Below, piece after piece: positions 46,989 to 56,681 of a stretch of DNA of 64,000 nucleotides. The DNA is taken from contig JACFMR010000003.1 in assembly GCA_019455245.1 (NCBI GenBank), positions 124,001 through 188,000 on the forward strand. The letters are read 5' to 3'. The stretch is from Opitutaceae bacterium (GTDB taxonomy: Bacteria; Verrucomicrobiota; Verrucomicrobiia; Opitutales; Opitutaceae). The notes under the pieces are model-generated. The model saw only the letters and a list, made by a program, of their open reading frames with translations, was not told the DNA's origin and made no database searches. A program made the translations under genes and the position numbers. The stretch's first letter is position 1; each line of letters begins with the position of its first letter.

Positions 46989-49017
46989 GGGCTCCACACG
47001 CCAGCAGGTAATCCGCAATACTGTTGTATCGATCAGATTCTCGCGTCGGGTCCAAACCTGAAAGGTCACCTTGCGGGACGAAGATAATCATACCACGACG
47101 GGCACGTGTTAGCAGAACGCGGTATCCATTCATAGCTATAGCCAGATCCCTGGGTCGCTTTAGCCAACGATCTCCACTAAACGCGTATGAAGTCCAGGCG
47201 TTGGCTTCTCGACGGAGGTCAAGGTCCCAACAGACAATCGTGTAATCGAGTTCAAGTCCTTGCACCTGGAATTGGTTTTGAATAGTTTCTAATGTATTGG
47301 ATGAGCGAACGTCTCCATCCGGACACAACATCCAATCGGCGATACTCGGCTTAAAGCTCACAAATAGACCTTCGGCAGCAAGCCGGACGCCCCTGCCTGA
47401 TCCAATTAAGCCGGCTCGCTCTTCACCTACTCGATGTTTACGTGCCCAATCCTTTGCGTCTGAGAGTCTGCGTGTAAGCCAAATTGTATCACAAGGCTCC
47501 ATCGACTTTGCCTCATTTGCCGCCGCGACGGAATTTCCATCGAGAACAGCAGCGGCCCATTTTTCCATACCTAAGTTTCTGTAATAGCGTAATGCGTGAG
47601 GGAGATGCCCACACTCAATTTGCTCACGCAGATTCGGCTGCTCTAGAGCCAAACGTTCGCTGTCGCTGACAAGCTCTAATGTCGCATCTGATACAACACA
47701 GCGCCAACCTCGCTGACTTGCAGCATGAATCCATGCGCCGGCCCCAACCTCGCCGGAATTTATGAATTGGTTATGACCAATTAAGGCAACGACAACACAA
47801 CCTTTGCCATATGAGGTTTCTAGACTTTTCAGAATCAATGCGGCTTCATGGTCATCTAGTTTACTGCGCAGAACCATGCGGCCTTTCTCATATGTTCTCT
47901 GAGCCTCATCGAATACGACTATTCGGCCATCCATAGAACCTGTGCCGGAACCTCGCGCGCCCAAAAACGAATGCGCCTTCACGATCTTGAAGGTGGCATT
48001 GCTGATCACATGCTTGGCGGATTCTTTCGGGTATCCGGCAAGATTGCCACTCCTCGATTGTCCACGCTTGTAGGACTTTTGAAGGGCCTTTTGCAGAACC
48101 TCCACTAATGGAGAGTTCCCTGTGACAAAAACGGTGTCTTTCTGGTGCTCCCGATCGAAGACGACCTTTAGTCCAAGTAGCGTTTTGCCGCTGCCCGGTG
48201 CGCCTGATATGAAGATAACGCGATTAATTTTATCGTTGGTGCTTTGGCGTATCCAAGAGAGGACCCCTTGTGCGCATCGTTCGATCAGTTCTGTGGGGGC
48301 TGCGTGTGCATGAATCGCCGCAACATCATGCTGACCATACAGCGACAAAGCTGCGTCAAGGATTGTCGAGGACGGTGCGAAGGGAGCATTCAACCATGCG
48401 GCCGCCTCAATTGAGACCGTTCCTCGCCTTGCTCCTAAACTCTCAACAAGAGCTTCAGCTAATTCGGATTTTGAAGATACAAATGCAGGTCGCGAGATGT
48501 GGTGCCACGGTCTAGGCATAAATCCACGTTGCCCGGGCTGTTTCGGCCTTTTCCCGGATTCTGTTTGAACCACAATAGGGACGAGAATCACGTGGCTTTG
48601 CTCACAGAGCCGTCGGGTTTCGGCATGAAACTCCACCAAATTAACGCAGTAGTTTTCGATCTGGTCAATGTGAGCCTTCAGTATATCGCCTCGTTTGAAT
48701 TCCAGAACGGCGACGACACCCTTCCCAAGCAAAATGCAGTCGAGGCGCAGGCCGCGGCGGCGAAGATCGTATTCGAGAACGATTGATTCAAAAGCCTCGA
48801 GGCATGGCTCTGAAAGGACGGACTGTAGGACCTGAACCTTTCGGCTGAGCTGCTCTTGGAGAGCACTGACACTGGCCTTCCATTCTTGATGTTGCTCGGG
48901 CTCGATATGCCAACCGTCACGAGCTGCGCGGTCAGACAAACTGGCGACTACGACGCTAGTCTCAGAACTCAGGAACTTCTCTCTAGGTGAACTATACCAT
49001 GCTGATCCTGCTGTCAT
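46978..49017 (-). CDS. PD-(D/E)XK nuclease-SF1 helicase fusion (DUF2075/Schlafen-type helicase)
   Basis: 679 residues, visibly lower GC than neighbours. The N-terminal domain has LDCILLG (Asp93) and VLEFKRG (Glu106, Lys108), with correct spacing for a PD-(D/E)XK nuclease. The C-terminal half is a DUF2075-type SF1 helicase: Walker A GAPGSGKT (272-279), Walker B IVVFDEAQ (366-373), motif III ALIGHNQF, motif V QVQGLELDYTIVCWD and motif VI YRVLLTRARRG. Known relatives occur in phage-defence islands. It is the last gene of a three-gene minus-strand cassette and its start overlaps the upstream gene by 26 bp. The exact role is unproven. Confidence 0.82.
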   Translation of the reverse strand: MTAGSAWYSSPREKFLSSETSVVVASLSDRAARDGWHIEPEQHQEWKASVSALQEQLSRKVQVLQSVLSEPCLEAFESIVLEYDLRRRGLRLDCILLGKGVVAVLEFKRGDILKAHIDQIENYCVNLVEFHAETRRLCEQSHVILVPIVVQTESGKRPKQPGQRGFMPRPWHHISRPAFVSSKSELAEALVESLGARRGTVSIEAAAWLNAPFAPSSTILDAALSLYGQHDVAAIHAHAAPTELIERCAQGVLSWIRQSTNDKINRVIFISGAPGSGKTLLGLKVVFDREHQKDTVFVTGNSPLVEVLQKALQKSYKRGQSRSGNLAGYPKESAKHVISNATFKIVKAHSFLGARGSGTGSMDGRIVVFDEAQRTYEKGRMVLRSKLDDHEAALILKSLETSYGKGCVVVALIGHNQFINSGEVGAGAWIHAASQRGWRCVVSDATLELVSDSERLALEQPNLREQIECGHLPHALRYYRNLGMEKWAAAVLDGNSVAAANEAKSMEPCDTIWLTRRLSDAKDWARKHRVGEERAGLIGSGRGVRLAAEGLFVSFKPSIADWMLCPDGDVRSSNTLETIQNQFQVQGLELDYTIVCWDLDLRREANAWTSYAFSGDRWLKRPRDLAIAMNGYRVLLTRARRGMIIFVPQGDLSGLDPTRESDRYNSIADYLLACGARAL

Positions 49018-49366
49018 GCACGGAGAAAAACCATGCGTGATGCTGGAGAGCGAATAGAATCCTCCGTATTTCTACTTTCTGTTGGTTAGCCCGCTCTCGG
49101 TCGATCTGCTGCCACCGGGCGAGACATACATCAACGGGCAGAGCGAATTCGTCAGTCGTGATGGCGTCGTCGAAGTCCCGTTCTCCGTCCAAGAACTGCT
49201 GGATTCGGATGAGCTGATTATCGGCGATCTCGCGTTGGGCCTCCAACTTGGTGGCGAATACGACTAGGTAGTCGCCATCGTAGCAGACGGGCATGGTGCC
49301 TTGGAATACCGTAGGGCAAAAGATCGCGAAACCGGAACGAACGGGCAGTTGCCGTTTGGCGGTCAT
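48992..49366 (-). CDS. Helicase-cassette protein 2, unknown function
   Basis: 124 residues. No recognised domain. Residues 20-60 are beta/alpha-like (FCPTVFQGTMPVCYDGDYLVVFATK), then acidic helices (RDFDDAITTDEFALPVDV). It ends within the nuclease-helicase gene (26-bp overlap) and starts 2 bp after the previous gene, so all three are translationally coupled. It could be a specificity or inhibitor subunit of the helicase. Confidence 0.75.
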   Translation of the reverse strand: MTAKRQLPVRSGFAIFCPTVFQGTMPVCYDGDYLVVFATKLEAQREIADNQLIRIQQFLDGERDFDDAITTDEFALPVDVCLARWQQIDRERANQQKVEIRRILFALQHHAWFFSVHDSRISMV

Positions 49367-49368
49367 GC

Positions 49369-49617
49369 CTAACCTCCCTGCACCTTTATCTGCTGCTCAA
49401 TCTCTGCGATGATGCGCTCGTAGTGCTGTGCGATTTGGCGGGCTTCGCGTGGATCGCTGCATTCCTCGCAGATGAAGGCGTCATCGGGATTGAATCCTGA
49501 TTCGAGATAGTCAGTGGTTTTGCTCCATGCTTCGGCGCGAAGGCGCAGGCCATCCAGCAATTGGCCGACATCGTTGGAGGCGAGCGTGAGCGAAAATTTC
49601 TTCGAACCACCGGTCAT
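49369..49617 (-). CDS. Helicase-cassette protein 1, unknown function
   Basis: 82 residues, mostly helical with a single Cys-x2-Cys pair (ICEECSD). It lies 2 bp upstream of the 124-residue gene and would be the first gene of the operon. No family recognised. The short helical/CxxC form would suit a small regulatory or antitoxin-like subunit, but that is speculation. Confidence 0.7.
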   Translation of the reverse strand: MTGGSKKFSLTLASNDVGQLLDGLRLRAEAWSKTTDYLESGFNPDDAFICEECSDPREARQIAQHYERIIAEIEQQIKVQGG

Positions 49618-49807
49618 CGATGAAGTTTATCCGAATCTCGAACATGACACCACGGACGATGAGTCACATTTTTCCGCCAAGTCACACCCTGGCGTTTCTG
49701 CGACAGAGTCCACCACCCGGCCACGTCTACGTCCGTTTGGTTGCAGTGCGTCACGCGGTAAATCAGCCCGGCGTGAAGACCATGTGGCACCGCAGCACGT
49801 GAAGACG

Positions 49808-49832
49808 GACCGGCCTCGGAGCGGCCGGCTAC
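49808..49832 (-). repeat. GTAG-headed REP-like hairpin
   Basis: Read on the minus strand: GTAGCCGGCCGCTCCGAGGC followed by CGGTC, with the GGCCG/CGGCC-type hairpin typical of the window's second REP family. It separates VapC from the helicase cassette. Confidence 0.7.
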
Positions 49833-49870
49833 AGCGGAGGCCGGCGCTTGGGCAGAGAGTCAGCGGCAGA

Positions 49871-50272
49871 TCAGCCCAACCAATGAATTTTGATCTCCTT
49901 GGCCAAGGCCTTGAATTCGGGATCACCCGTCACGAGTTCCGCCTTCTGCTCCTTGGCCAGCGCGGCGGCGAATGCGTCGGCCAGACTGAGCTTGAACCGG
50001 GCTTTGAAATCACCCGCCAAGTCGGAAAGGCGGCGGTCGGCGGAATGAAACGCAATGGGCACGGCCGGCAGTTCGCGGGCGATCACCGCCCACTGCGCCG
50101 CACCGTCCTTGCGCATGACCACGTATTTGACCTCGGCATAATTGACCTCGGTCATGTGCACCGGCGTGTCATGGGCGGCCGCGGCTTCAAGCAGTCCGGC
50201 CACCTGATCGGCCCCCGGCTCGCCGCGCAGGAATGCCAGCAAGGCGTAGCTATCAAGCACCACCGCCGGCAT
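49871..50272 (-). CDS. VapC-type PIN-domain toxin
   Basis: 133 residues. VVLDSYALLAFLRGE gives the first PIN Asp, and FKLSLADAFAAALAKEQ and LVTGDPEFKAL give the other acidic residues. VapC toxins are Mg2+-dependent RNases acting on tRNA or rRNA. It overlaps its antitoxin by 20 bp, a normal arrangement for coupled TA genes. Confidence 0.9.
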   Translation of the reverse strand: MPAVVLDSYALLAFLRGEPGADQVAGLLEAAAAHDTPVHMTEVNYAEVKYVVMRKDGAAQWAVIARELPAVPIAFHSADRRLSDLAGDFKARFKLSLADAFAAALAKEQKAELVTGDPEFKALAKEIKIHWLG

Positions 50273-50540
50273 GCCTGCGCTCCTCCAAGGCTTTTTCCTC
50301 CTGTTTGTATTCAGCCCAAGCCTCGGCGAACGGCTTGTCCCCGGGCTTGCGTTTGAGGATGCCGCGCAGGCGGTTGATCGAGCGGCCTGTGACCGGCTTC
50401 AGCAGGATGCCCTCGTCGGTCACCACCACCGAGGCCTTCGTGCCTTCCTCGATTTGGAATTCCCGACGAATTCTGGCGGGAATCACCACCTGACCCTTCG
50501 TGGTGAATTGAACGGTCACAGACTTGGCGGTGGATATCAT
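50253..50540 (-). CDS. AbrB/MazE-type antitoxin of the VapC module
   Basis: 95 residues. The first 50 form an AbrB swapped-hairpin DNA-binding domain (QFTTKGQVVIPARIRREF, VVVTDEGILLKPV), and the rest is a basic/acidic tail (KPFAEAWAEYKQEEKALEE) that would bind the toxin. A pair of direct repeats lies directly upstream. Confidence 0.88.
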   Translation of the reverse strand: MISTAKSVTVQFTTKGQVVIPARIRREFQIEEGTKASVVVTDEGILLKPVTGRSINRLRGILKRKPGDKPFAEAWAEYKQEEKALEERRHAGGGA

Positions 50541-50566
50541 GGCAATATGAGGATTTCTTAAGAAAA

Positions 50567-50592
50567 GTAAGACAAGAGAATAATGTAAGACA
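50567..50592 (-). promoter_or_regulatory. Direct repeats upstream of the VapBC module
   Basis: GTAAGACA occurs at 50567-50574 and again at 50585-50592, 18 bp apart, in an AT-rich 60-bp stretch immediately upstream of the antitoxin start. The arrangement fits an AbrB-type autoregulatory site overlapping the promoter. Confidence 0.45.
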
Positions 50593-51099
50593 TCACGTGT
50601 CCCGCAACCTGCGTCGTGCCTTTGATGACAAATTCCATCCCCATGGCATTAGCCCCTATCTATGAGAACTTTGCACCGGCAGGCGGTGCGTCAGTCGTGC
50701 GTGACAGCCATGCATGGCCGAGCCGTAACGTCGGACCGGCAATGGATACGGTAGATTTGAAAAATCGCTTCAACTGTAGCTGGCCTCGGTGAGGCCGGCC
50801 CGGGGTTACCGACCCCGGCTACAGCAAGTTGACCCGTTACCATCGGACCGGCCTCGGCGCGGCCGGCTACAGCGGAGGCGCATTCACCGGCCAGGGTTTT
50901 CGTGTCCTTTCGGGTGTTTCGTGGCCAACCTGAATCCGATCCAACACGGATTCCAATCAGCGTGGATCAGCTCAGATTAGCATGCCCATCTCTCGCGGGT
51001 TTTACAACCGGCCGCCCGGGCCGGGCGGCCCTACCCTTGGCACCGGATTATGGTGCTCATTGCGCCTTTTCGTGGCGATGAAAGCAAAGCGCGTTGAGG

Positions 51100-51119
51100 G
51101 TTCTGCTGTCCAGCAGAAC
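51100..51119. repeat. Hybrid hairpin of two repeat families
   Basis: Arms GTTCTGCTG and CAGCAGAAC around TC, preceded by GCGCGTTGAGGG and followed by GCTCCACC. It looks as if an ATTCTGCTGG-family palindrome had replaced the right arm of a GCGCGTTG-family hairpin. Confidence 0.6.
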
Positions 51120-51213
51120 GCTCCACCCTGCGCTTTTGCACCGTTTTGTGGCCTGCGCTCTCTGCGCCTCCGCGTGAAACATCAGGCGGGATCAGGCGAT
51201 CCCTCCCGACACA

Positions 51214-53346
51214 TCACTTCAGGGCGAGGTCGATGCGCTTGACGGACTTGATCGGCCACTTCGTGACGGTGATGCCCTTGGCGGAGCGGGATGACACCGG
51301 GACCTTGCTGAGGTCAAAGTCGAGCTCGCGCACGCGCGCGCCGCTCCGACCGTCGATCCCGATGTGCACGGCCTGCGGCATGGCCTTTTCCGTGGCGGCC
51401 ACGTCGAGATACACGACCTTGGAGCCTTCGCTCTTGAGCAACGGGTAGAGCTTGTCGCGCGACAGGCCGCCGATCTGGAACTTCTTGGCGAAAGCCTTCC
51501 CGGTGGCCTTGTCCTGGTAGATCAGGGTGTAGAAGCTCGTGTCGCCGTCCTTCGGCCAGACGGTCACGTGCAGGATGTCGCGGCCCATGAAAACCTTGTC
51601 GCCGACCTTGGAGACCTTGAGCGAGCCGTCGGCCATGAGGCAGAGCACGCTGTCGAGAATGGTGCACTCGGTGACGAACTCGTGCTGGCGCCAGTTGAGG
51701 CCGATGAAACCCTCATCCCGGTTGACGTAGAGGCGCTGGTTGGCGGAGACGACCTCGGCGGCGCTGATCTGCTCGATCTCGTCGTAGGTGGTGCGGCGCT
51801 TGACGCCCTTGCCGAACTTCTCCTGCAGGCGCTCGAACCAGGCGATGGCGTAGGGCACGAGGTGCTTGAGGTTGTGCTTCACCTCCTCGATCTCGGTCTC
51901 GATCTTCTTGATCTGCTCGTCGGCCTGGAAGCGGTTGTAGGCGGAGATGCGCTTGATGCGGATCTCGGTGAGACGGACGATGTCGTCCTCGGTGACCTCG
52001 CGGCGCAGCTGCTTGAGGAAGGGCTGCAGGCCTTCGCGGATCTCGGCGAGCACGCTCTCCCATGTCTTGGATTTCTCGATGCGACGGTAGATGCGCTCCT
52101 CGATGAAGATGCGTTCCAGCGAATCCCAGTGCCACTGCTGTTCGAGTTCGCCGAGCCGGATTTCGAGCTCCAGTTTGAGGAGCTGCACGGTGCGGTCGAC
52201 GCTGCGGCGCAGGATCTCGCGCACGCCGAGGAAGAGGGGCTTGTCGTGCTCGATCACGCAGGCGGCGGGCGAGATCGCGAGCTGGCAGTTGGTGAAGACG
52301 TAGAGCTGCTGGATGACCTTGTCGGGATCGCTGCCCTGGGGCAGGTGCACGAGAATCTCGACCTTGTCGGCGGTGTTGTCGTCGACGTGGCGGATCTTGA
52401 TCTTGCCCTTGGTGTTGGCGGCGAGGATGGAGTCGATCAGCGAGACGGTGTTGGTGCCGTAGGGGATCTCGGTGATGGCGAGCAGGTATTTGCTGCGGGT
52501 CTCGATCTTGGCGCGGAGCTTCACCTTGCCGCCGCGTTCGCCGTCGTTGTATTCGGAAAAATCGGCGATGCCGCCGGTGGGGAAATCGGGGAAGATGCGG
52601 AAGGTTTTTCCCTGCAGGTGATTGATCGCGGCGCGGCAAAGGTCGTTGAAATTGTGCGGCAGGATCTTGGTGGCGAGACCGACGGCGATGCCCTCGGCGC
52701 CCTCGAGCAGCGTGATGGGGAACTTGGCCGGCAGGGTGACGGGCTCCTTGGCGCGGCCGTCATAGCTGAGCTGCCATTCGGTGGTCTTGGGATTGAAGAG
52801 CACCTCGCGCGCAAAGGGCGTGAGCCGTGCCTCGATGTAACGCGGGGCCGCGGCATCGTCGCCGGTGAGCAGATTGCCGAAGTTGCCCTGCGGTTCGATC
52901 AGCCAGCCGCGTTGCGCGATGGCCACAAGGGCGGCGCCGATCGAGGCGTCGCCATGCGGGTGGAAGCGCATGGTGGCGCCGACGACGTTGGCGACCTTGT
53001 GAAAGCGGCCGTCGTCCATCTCCCAGAGCGTGTGCAGGACGCGGCGCTGCACGGGCTTGAGGCCGTCGTCGAGGTGCGGCACGGCGCGGTCGAGGATGAC
53101 GTAGCTGGCGTATTCGAGAAACCAGGTGCGGTAATGTTGCGCGAGCGGGGCGTCGCCGGGATCGCCGGCGGCGCGCTTGGCGGTCTTGCCGGCGCGGCCA
53201 GGCACGACGGCCTGCTCCTCGCCCGCGGGATCGGGCGCGGCAGGGGCCGGAGATTCGGCGGGCGCGGGGGTGTCGGCTTCCGGCGCGGCGTCAAACGCGA
53301 GCTCGGGCTGGTCGGCGGGTTTCTTGGCGGATTGCTTCTTGGCCAT
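51214..53346 (-). CDS. parC: DNA topoisomerase IV subunit A (ParC-like)
   Basis: 710 residues. An Ala/Pro-rich tail of about 65 residues leads into the breakage-reunion domain: VPHLDDGLKPVQRRVLHTL, AMRFHPHGDASI-type segment TMRFHPHGDASIGAAL, and the catalytic Tyr170 in PRYIEARLTPFA. Coiled-coil and tower regions follow, with a reduced C-terminal domain. It decatenates chromosomes with ParE. It lacks GyrA's canonical GyrA-box, supporting ParC. Separated from parE by 325 bp of repeats. Confidence 0.92.
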   Translation of the reverse strand: MAKKQSAKKPADQPELAFDAAPEADTPAPAESPAPAAPDPAGEEQAVVPGRAGKTAKRAAGDPGDAPLAQHYRTWFLEYASYVILDRAVPHLDDGLKPVQRRVLHTLWEMDDGRFHKVANVVGATMRFHPHGDASIGAALVAIAQRGWLIEPQGNFGNLLTGDDAAAPRYIEARLTPFAREVLFNPKTTEWQLSYDGRAKEPVTLPAKFPITLLEGAEGIAVGLATKILPHNFNDLCRAAINHLQGKTFRIFPDFPTGGIADFSEYNDGERGGKVKLRAKIETRSKYLLAITEIPYGTNTVSLIDSILAANTKGKIKIRHVDDNTADKVEILVHLPQGSDPDKVIQQLYVFTNCQLAISPAACVIEHDKPLFLGVREILRRSVDRTVQLLKLELEIRLGELEQQWHWDSLERIFIEERIYRRIEKSKTWESVLAEIREGLQPFLKQLRREVTEDDIVRLTEIRIKRISAYNRFQADEQIKKIETEIEEVKHNLKHLVPYAIAWFERLQEKFGKGVKRRTTYDEIEQISAAEVVSANQRLYVNRDEGFIGLNWRQHEFVTECTILDSVLCLMADGSLKVSKVGDKVFMGRDILHVTVWPKDGDTSFYTLIYQDKATGKAFAKKFQIGGLSRDKLYPLLKSEGSKVVYLDVAATEKAMPQAVHIGIDGRSGARVRELDFDLSKVPVSSRSAKGITVTKWPIKSVKRIDLALK

Positions 53347-53671
53347 TTACGAAAGGAAGGAGGGGTTAACCACTGATTGCACAGAGGGACACGGATGCAG
53401 TTGTGAAAGGCTTATTGGGAATTACCCATGGAAGTGACGCTGCGCTGGTAGGGCGGGACCGCTGGGCCCGCCGAACCGCACACGCGGCGCGCCCGGCCTG
53501 CCCTCCGTCTTGTCCGCCATAGCCTTGGCGACGGCGGAAGCCTTGGCGAAGGCGGGCGGTCGCGCCCTACCTTTACGCCCCGGTCGTCTCTACTTTTGTC
53601 AGTTTCACTAACCATGGCTACAGGTTGAATTGATCCGTGCGCATCCGTGTCATCCGTGGTGAGAAACGGGT
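53347..53671. repeat. Repeat-filled gap between parE and parC
   Basis: No gene. A GTAGGGCGGGACC element at 53448 and its inverted mate ending CGCGCCCTAC at 53570 form an inverted pair (BIME-like). Smaller units are GCCTTGGCGAAGGCGG, CACAGAGGGACACGG and GTGCGCATCCGTGTCATCCG, also seen in other gaps. Confidence 0.75.
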
Positions 53672-55513
53672 TCAGACCTCGATCAGGTCCTTTTCGACGC
53701 GGAGGTTGCCGATGATGAAATCCTGCCGCTGCGGGGTGTTCTTGCCCATGAAGAACGCGAGCAGGTCGTCGCTGTTGTGCAGGTGGTTGAGCGAAACGGG
53801 TTCGAGCCGGATGTTCTCGCCGATGAAGTCCTTGAACTCGCCGGCGGAGATTTCGCCGAGGCCCTTGAAGCGGGTGACCTCCGCGCTCTTGCCGAGGTCG
53901 GCCAGCGCGCGCTGTTTCTCCTCCTCAGAGTAGCAGTAGCGGGTGACCTTCTTGTTGCGCACGCGGAACAGCGGGGTGTCGAGGATGTGCAGGTGGCCGC
54001 GGGCGATGAGGTCGGGGAAAAACTGCAGGAAGAACGAGATGAGCAGCAGGCGGATGTGCATGCCGTCCACGTCGGCGTCGGTCGCGATCACAACCTTGTT
54101 GTAGCGCAGGCCGTCGAGGCCGTCCTCGATGTTGAGGGCCGATTGCAGGAGGTGAAATTCCTCGTTCTCGTAGATGACCTTCTTGGAGAGGCCGTAGGTG
54201 TTGAGCGGCTTGCCCTTGAGGGCGAAGACGGCCTGCGTCTGCACGTCGCGCGTGGCGGTGAGCGAACCCGCGGCGGAATCGCCCTCGACGATGAAGAGCG
54301 TGCTCTCCTCGGTGCGGTCGCCGCGCTCACCGAGGTGCTGGCGGCAGTCGCGCAGCTTGCGGTTGTGCAGCGAGGCCTTCTTGGCGCGTTCGCGCGCGAG
54401 GTTGCGGATGCCGGCGAGGTCCTTGCGCTCGCGTTCGCTCTCCTGGATCTTGGCGAGAATGGTGTCGGCCACGGCCTTGTTTTTGTGCAGGTAGACGTCG
54501 AGCGCCTGCTGCATGAAGGTGCCGATGAACTCCTTCACCGTCGGGCCGTCGGGACCGATGGCGGTGGAGCCGAGCTTGGTCTTGGTCTGCGACTCGAAGA
54601 CGGGCTCCTGCACGCGGATGGAGACGGCGGCGACGATGGACTGGCGCACGTCGGCGGCGTCGAACTCCTTCTTGTAGAAGTTGCGCACGGTGTTGACCAG
54701 GGCCTCGCGGAAGGCGAGCTGGTGCGTGCCGCCCATGGTGGTGTGCTGGCCGTTGACGAAGGAGAAATACTCCTCGCCGTAGTGCGCGCCGTGGGTCATC
54801 GCGATCTCGATGTCGGTGCCCTCGAGATGGATGACCGGGTAGAGCGGCTCGCCGGTGAGGTTTTTCTCCAGCAGATCCTTGAGGCCGTTGGCGGACTTGA
54901 AGGCGCGGCCGTTGAGCGTGAGGGTGAGCCCGCGGTTGAGGAACGCGTAGTTCCACAGCATGTCCTCGATGTATTCGGGGCGGAATTTGAAGTCCTTGCC
55001 GAACAACGCCTCGTCGGGCACGAACACGATGATGGTGCCGTTGCGCTCGTCGCTTTTGGCGACCTTGTGCTCCTTGACCAGCCTGCCCTGGCTGAACTCG
55101 ACGACCTTGGTCTGGCCGTCGCGCACCGACTGCGCGCAATACTCCAGCGACAGGGCGTTGACGGCCTTCTGGCCGACGCCGTTGAGGCCGACGGATTTCT
55201 GGAAGGTCTGGCTGTCGTACTTCGCGCCGGTGTTGATGATGGAGACGCACTCGACGAGTTTGCCGAGCGGGATGCCGCGGCCGTAGTCGCGCACGCGCAC
55301 GGTGCGGTCCTGCACCTCGATCTCGATGCGCCGGCCGTTGCCCATGGCGAATTCGTCGATGGAGTTGTCGATCGTCTCCTTGAGCAGGACGTAGATGCCG
55401 TCCTCGGGGTGGGCGCCGTTGCCGAGCCGGCCGATATACATGCCGGGGCGCAGGCGGATGTGCTCGGTGGAGGAAAGGGTCTTGATGCTCGCTTCGGTGT
55501 ATGCGTTGGCCAT
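53672..55513 (-). CDS. parE: DNA topoisomerase IV subunit B (ParE-like)
   Basis: 613 residues. The GHKL ATPase domain has [13 protein letters not shown] and [12 protein letters not shown]. The transducer and Toprim domain have [11 protein letters not shown] (near residue 408) and [15 protein letters not shown] with the Mg-binding Asp residues, then [11 protein letters not shown]. It supplies ATP-driven strand passage. The length is closer to ParE than to GyrB. Divergent from the anchored-protein gene at 55627. Confidence 0.95.
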   Translation of the reverse strand: MANAYTEASIKTLSSTEHIRLRPGMYIGRLGNGAHPEDGIYVLLKETIDNSIDEFAMGNGRRIEIEVQDRTVRVRDYGRGIPLGKLVECVSIINTGAKYDSQTFQKSVGLNGVGQKAVNALSLEYCAQSVRDGQTKVVEFSQGRLVKEHKVAKSDERNGTIIVFVPDEALFGKDFKFRPEYIEDMLWNYAFLNRGLTLTLNGRAFKSANGLKDLLEKNLTGEPLYPVIHLEGTDIEIAMTHGAHYGEEYFSFVNGQHTTMGGTHQLAFREALVNTVRNFYKKEFDAADVRQSIVAAVSIRVQEPVFESQTKTKLGSTAIGPDGPTVKEFIGTFMQQALDVYLHKNKAVADTILAKIQESERERKDLAGIRNLARERAKKASLHNRKLRDCRQHLGERGDRTEESTLFIVEGDSAAGSLTATRDVQTQAVFALKGKPLNTYGLSKKVIYENEEFHLLQSALNIEDGLDGLRYNKVVIATDADVDGMHIRLLLISFFLQFFPDLIARGHLHILDTPLFRVRNKKVTRYCYSEEEKQRALADLGKSAEVTRFKGLGEISAGEFKDFIGENIRLEPVSLNHLHNSDDLLAFFMGKNTPQRQDFIIGNLRVEKDLIEV

Positions 55514-55626
55514 GAAAAATAACGGTGTTCCACAAGGTCCGGGGCGGGCCGGTCATGACAAGCGAAAATCCTGCACGCGCGCACTTGCCCGCGAACCGGC
55601 GGCCTGCCACGCTTCCACATCGCCCC

Positions 55627-56373
55627 ATGAAACGTAAAAAACTGAGTCTCACCCTCGGCGTCATCGCGGCGCTGCTTCTCGCGGTCTATGTCGGCCTGAG
55701 CTTCTTCCTCGGTTCGGTCGTCAAGGCCGGCGTCAACACCTTCGGACCCAAGCTCACCCAGACCAAGGTCGAGCTGACCGGCGCGCGCATCTCGCCGTTC
55801 ACCGGCTCGGGCACGCTCTCCGGGCTGTTCGTCGGCAACCCGGAGGGCTGGCAGTCGGACCGCGCGTTCTACCTCGGCAAGATCCACGTGGACGTGGAGC
55901 CGTTTTCGGTCCTGGGCGACCACATCGTGATCAACGAGATCCTCATCGACGAGCCGGAGTTTGTTTATGAAACCAAGATCGTCGCCAGCAACATCAAGGA
56001 CCTGCTGAAAAACATCGAGGAATACACCGGTGCCAACGGCGAGACCCCGACCACCGAAGGCGGTGCACCGATCAAGTTTGTGGTCAAAAAATTCCGCCTG
56101 ACCAACGGCAAGGCCCGGCTCGGCGTGGGACCCGCCGCCCTGCCCCTGCCCCTGCCGCCGATCGCGTTGAACGACCTCGGCGTCAAGGAAGGCGGCATCA
56201 CCCCCGACCAGCTCGCGGGCGCCGTCATGAAATCCGTGCTCGGCAGCATCGTCTCCGCCACCGCCCAGGCCGCCGGCAAGGTGGGCTCGACCGTCGGCGC
56301 CACCGCGGCCGACACCGCCGGCAAGGCCGCCGAAAAGACCACCGAGGGCATCAAGAAGCTCTTCGGCAAATAA
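55627..56373 (+). CDS. Membrane-anchored AsmA/DUF748-like protein
   Basis: 248 residues. One N-terminal transmembrane helix (LTLGVIAALLLAVYVGLSFFLG) is followed by beta-strand repeats typical of AsmA-like proteins (GARISPFTGSGTLSGLFVGNP, IHVDVEPFSVLGDHIVI). It then has an Ala/Thr/Lys-rich C-terminus that would form a helical tail (ATAADTAGKAAEKTTEGIKK). Probably an inner-membrane protein facing the periplasm, perhaps in lipid transport or envelope assembly. ATG 55627 chosen. Confidence 0.72.
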   Translation: MKRKKLSLTLGVIAALLLAVYVGLSFFLGSVVKAGVNTFGPKLTQTKVELTGARISPFTGSGTLSGLFVGNPEGWQSDRAFYLGKIHVDVEPFSVLGDHIVINEILIDEPEFVYETKIVASNIKDLLKNIEEYTGANGETPTTEGGAPIKFVVKKFRLTNGKARLGVGPAALPLPLPPIALNDLGVKEGGITPDQLAGAVMKSVLGSIVSATAQAAGKVGSTVGATAADTAGKAAEKTTEGIKKLFGK

Positions 56374-56681
56374 ATCAGTTTCATTTGAAGTGTAGCTGCG
56401 CTGGAGCAGCGCGATTCTGCTGGCCAGCAGAATGGCTGACCACGACCACGCTTTTGCCGTTGGCTCAAGCGTGGGTCCACATTTTGGGACTGCGCCCGCA
56501 AATGCGGCTACGAATCAAACGTGCCAGCTACACCAGCGACGTAGCCGCCTTGGAGCGCAGCGACAAGGTGGTCCGGTCGAGTGGTTGAAAGGCCACGCTT
56601 GGCTGAATCTCACTCCGTTCGGAACGGGCTGCGCCCTCAAGCGCGTACGACAATTCCAAAAATACGCCCGGCCGCCTCCGC
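56374..56681. repeat. Composite repeat block
   Basis: No gene. It contains GTAGCTGCGCTGG at 56392, the perfect palindrome ATTCTGCTGGCCAGCAGAAT at 56414-56433, CCGTTGGCTCAAGCG near 56457, and GTAGCCGCCTTGGAGC at 56541. This is the most complete copy of the mosaic repeat shared with 24225-24429, 34328-34440 and 60796-60860. Confidence 0.8.

Larger units (their letters stand above)
50541..51213. repeat. Gene-free repeat cluster between VapBC and parC
   Basis: Apart from the VapBC promoter region, this 670-bp gap holds only repeats. These are REP-like GTAG hairpins at 50776-50800, 50800-50822 and 50847-50870, and a fused GCGCGTTGAGGG plus GTTCTGCTG/CAGCAGAAC hairpin at 51090-51119. It also has the oligomers found in other gaps (TTTTCGTGGC, TCTCTGCGCCTCCGCGTGAA). 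No open frame has coding character. It marks the right edge of the accessory island. Confidence 0.8.
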
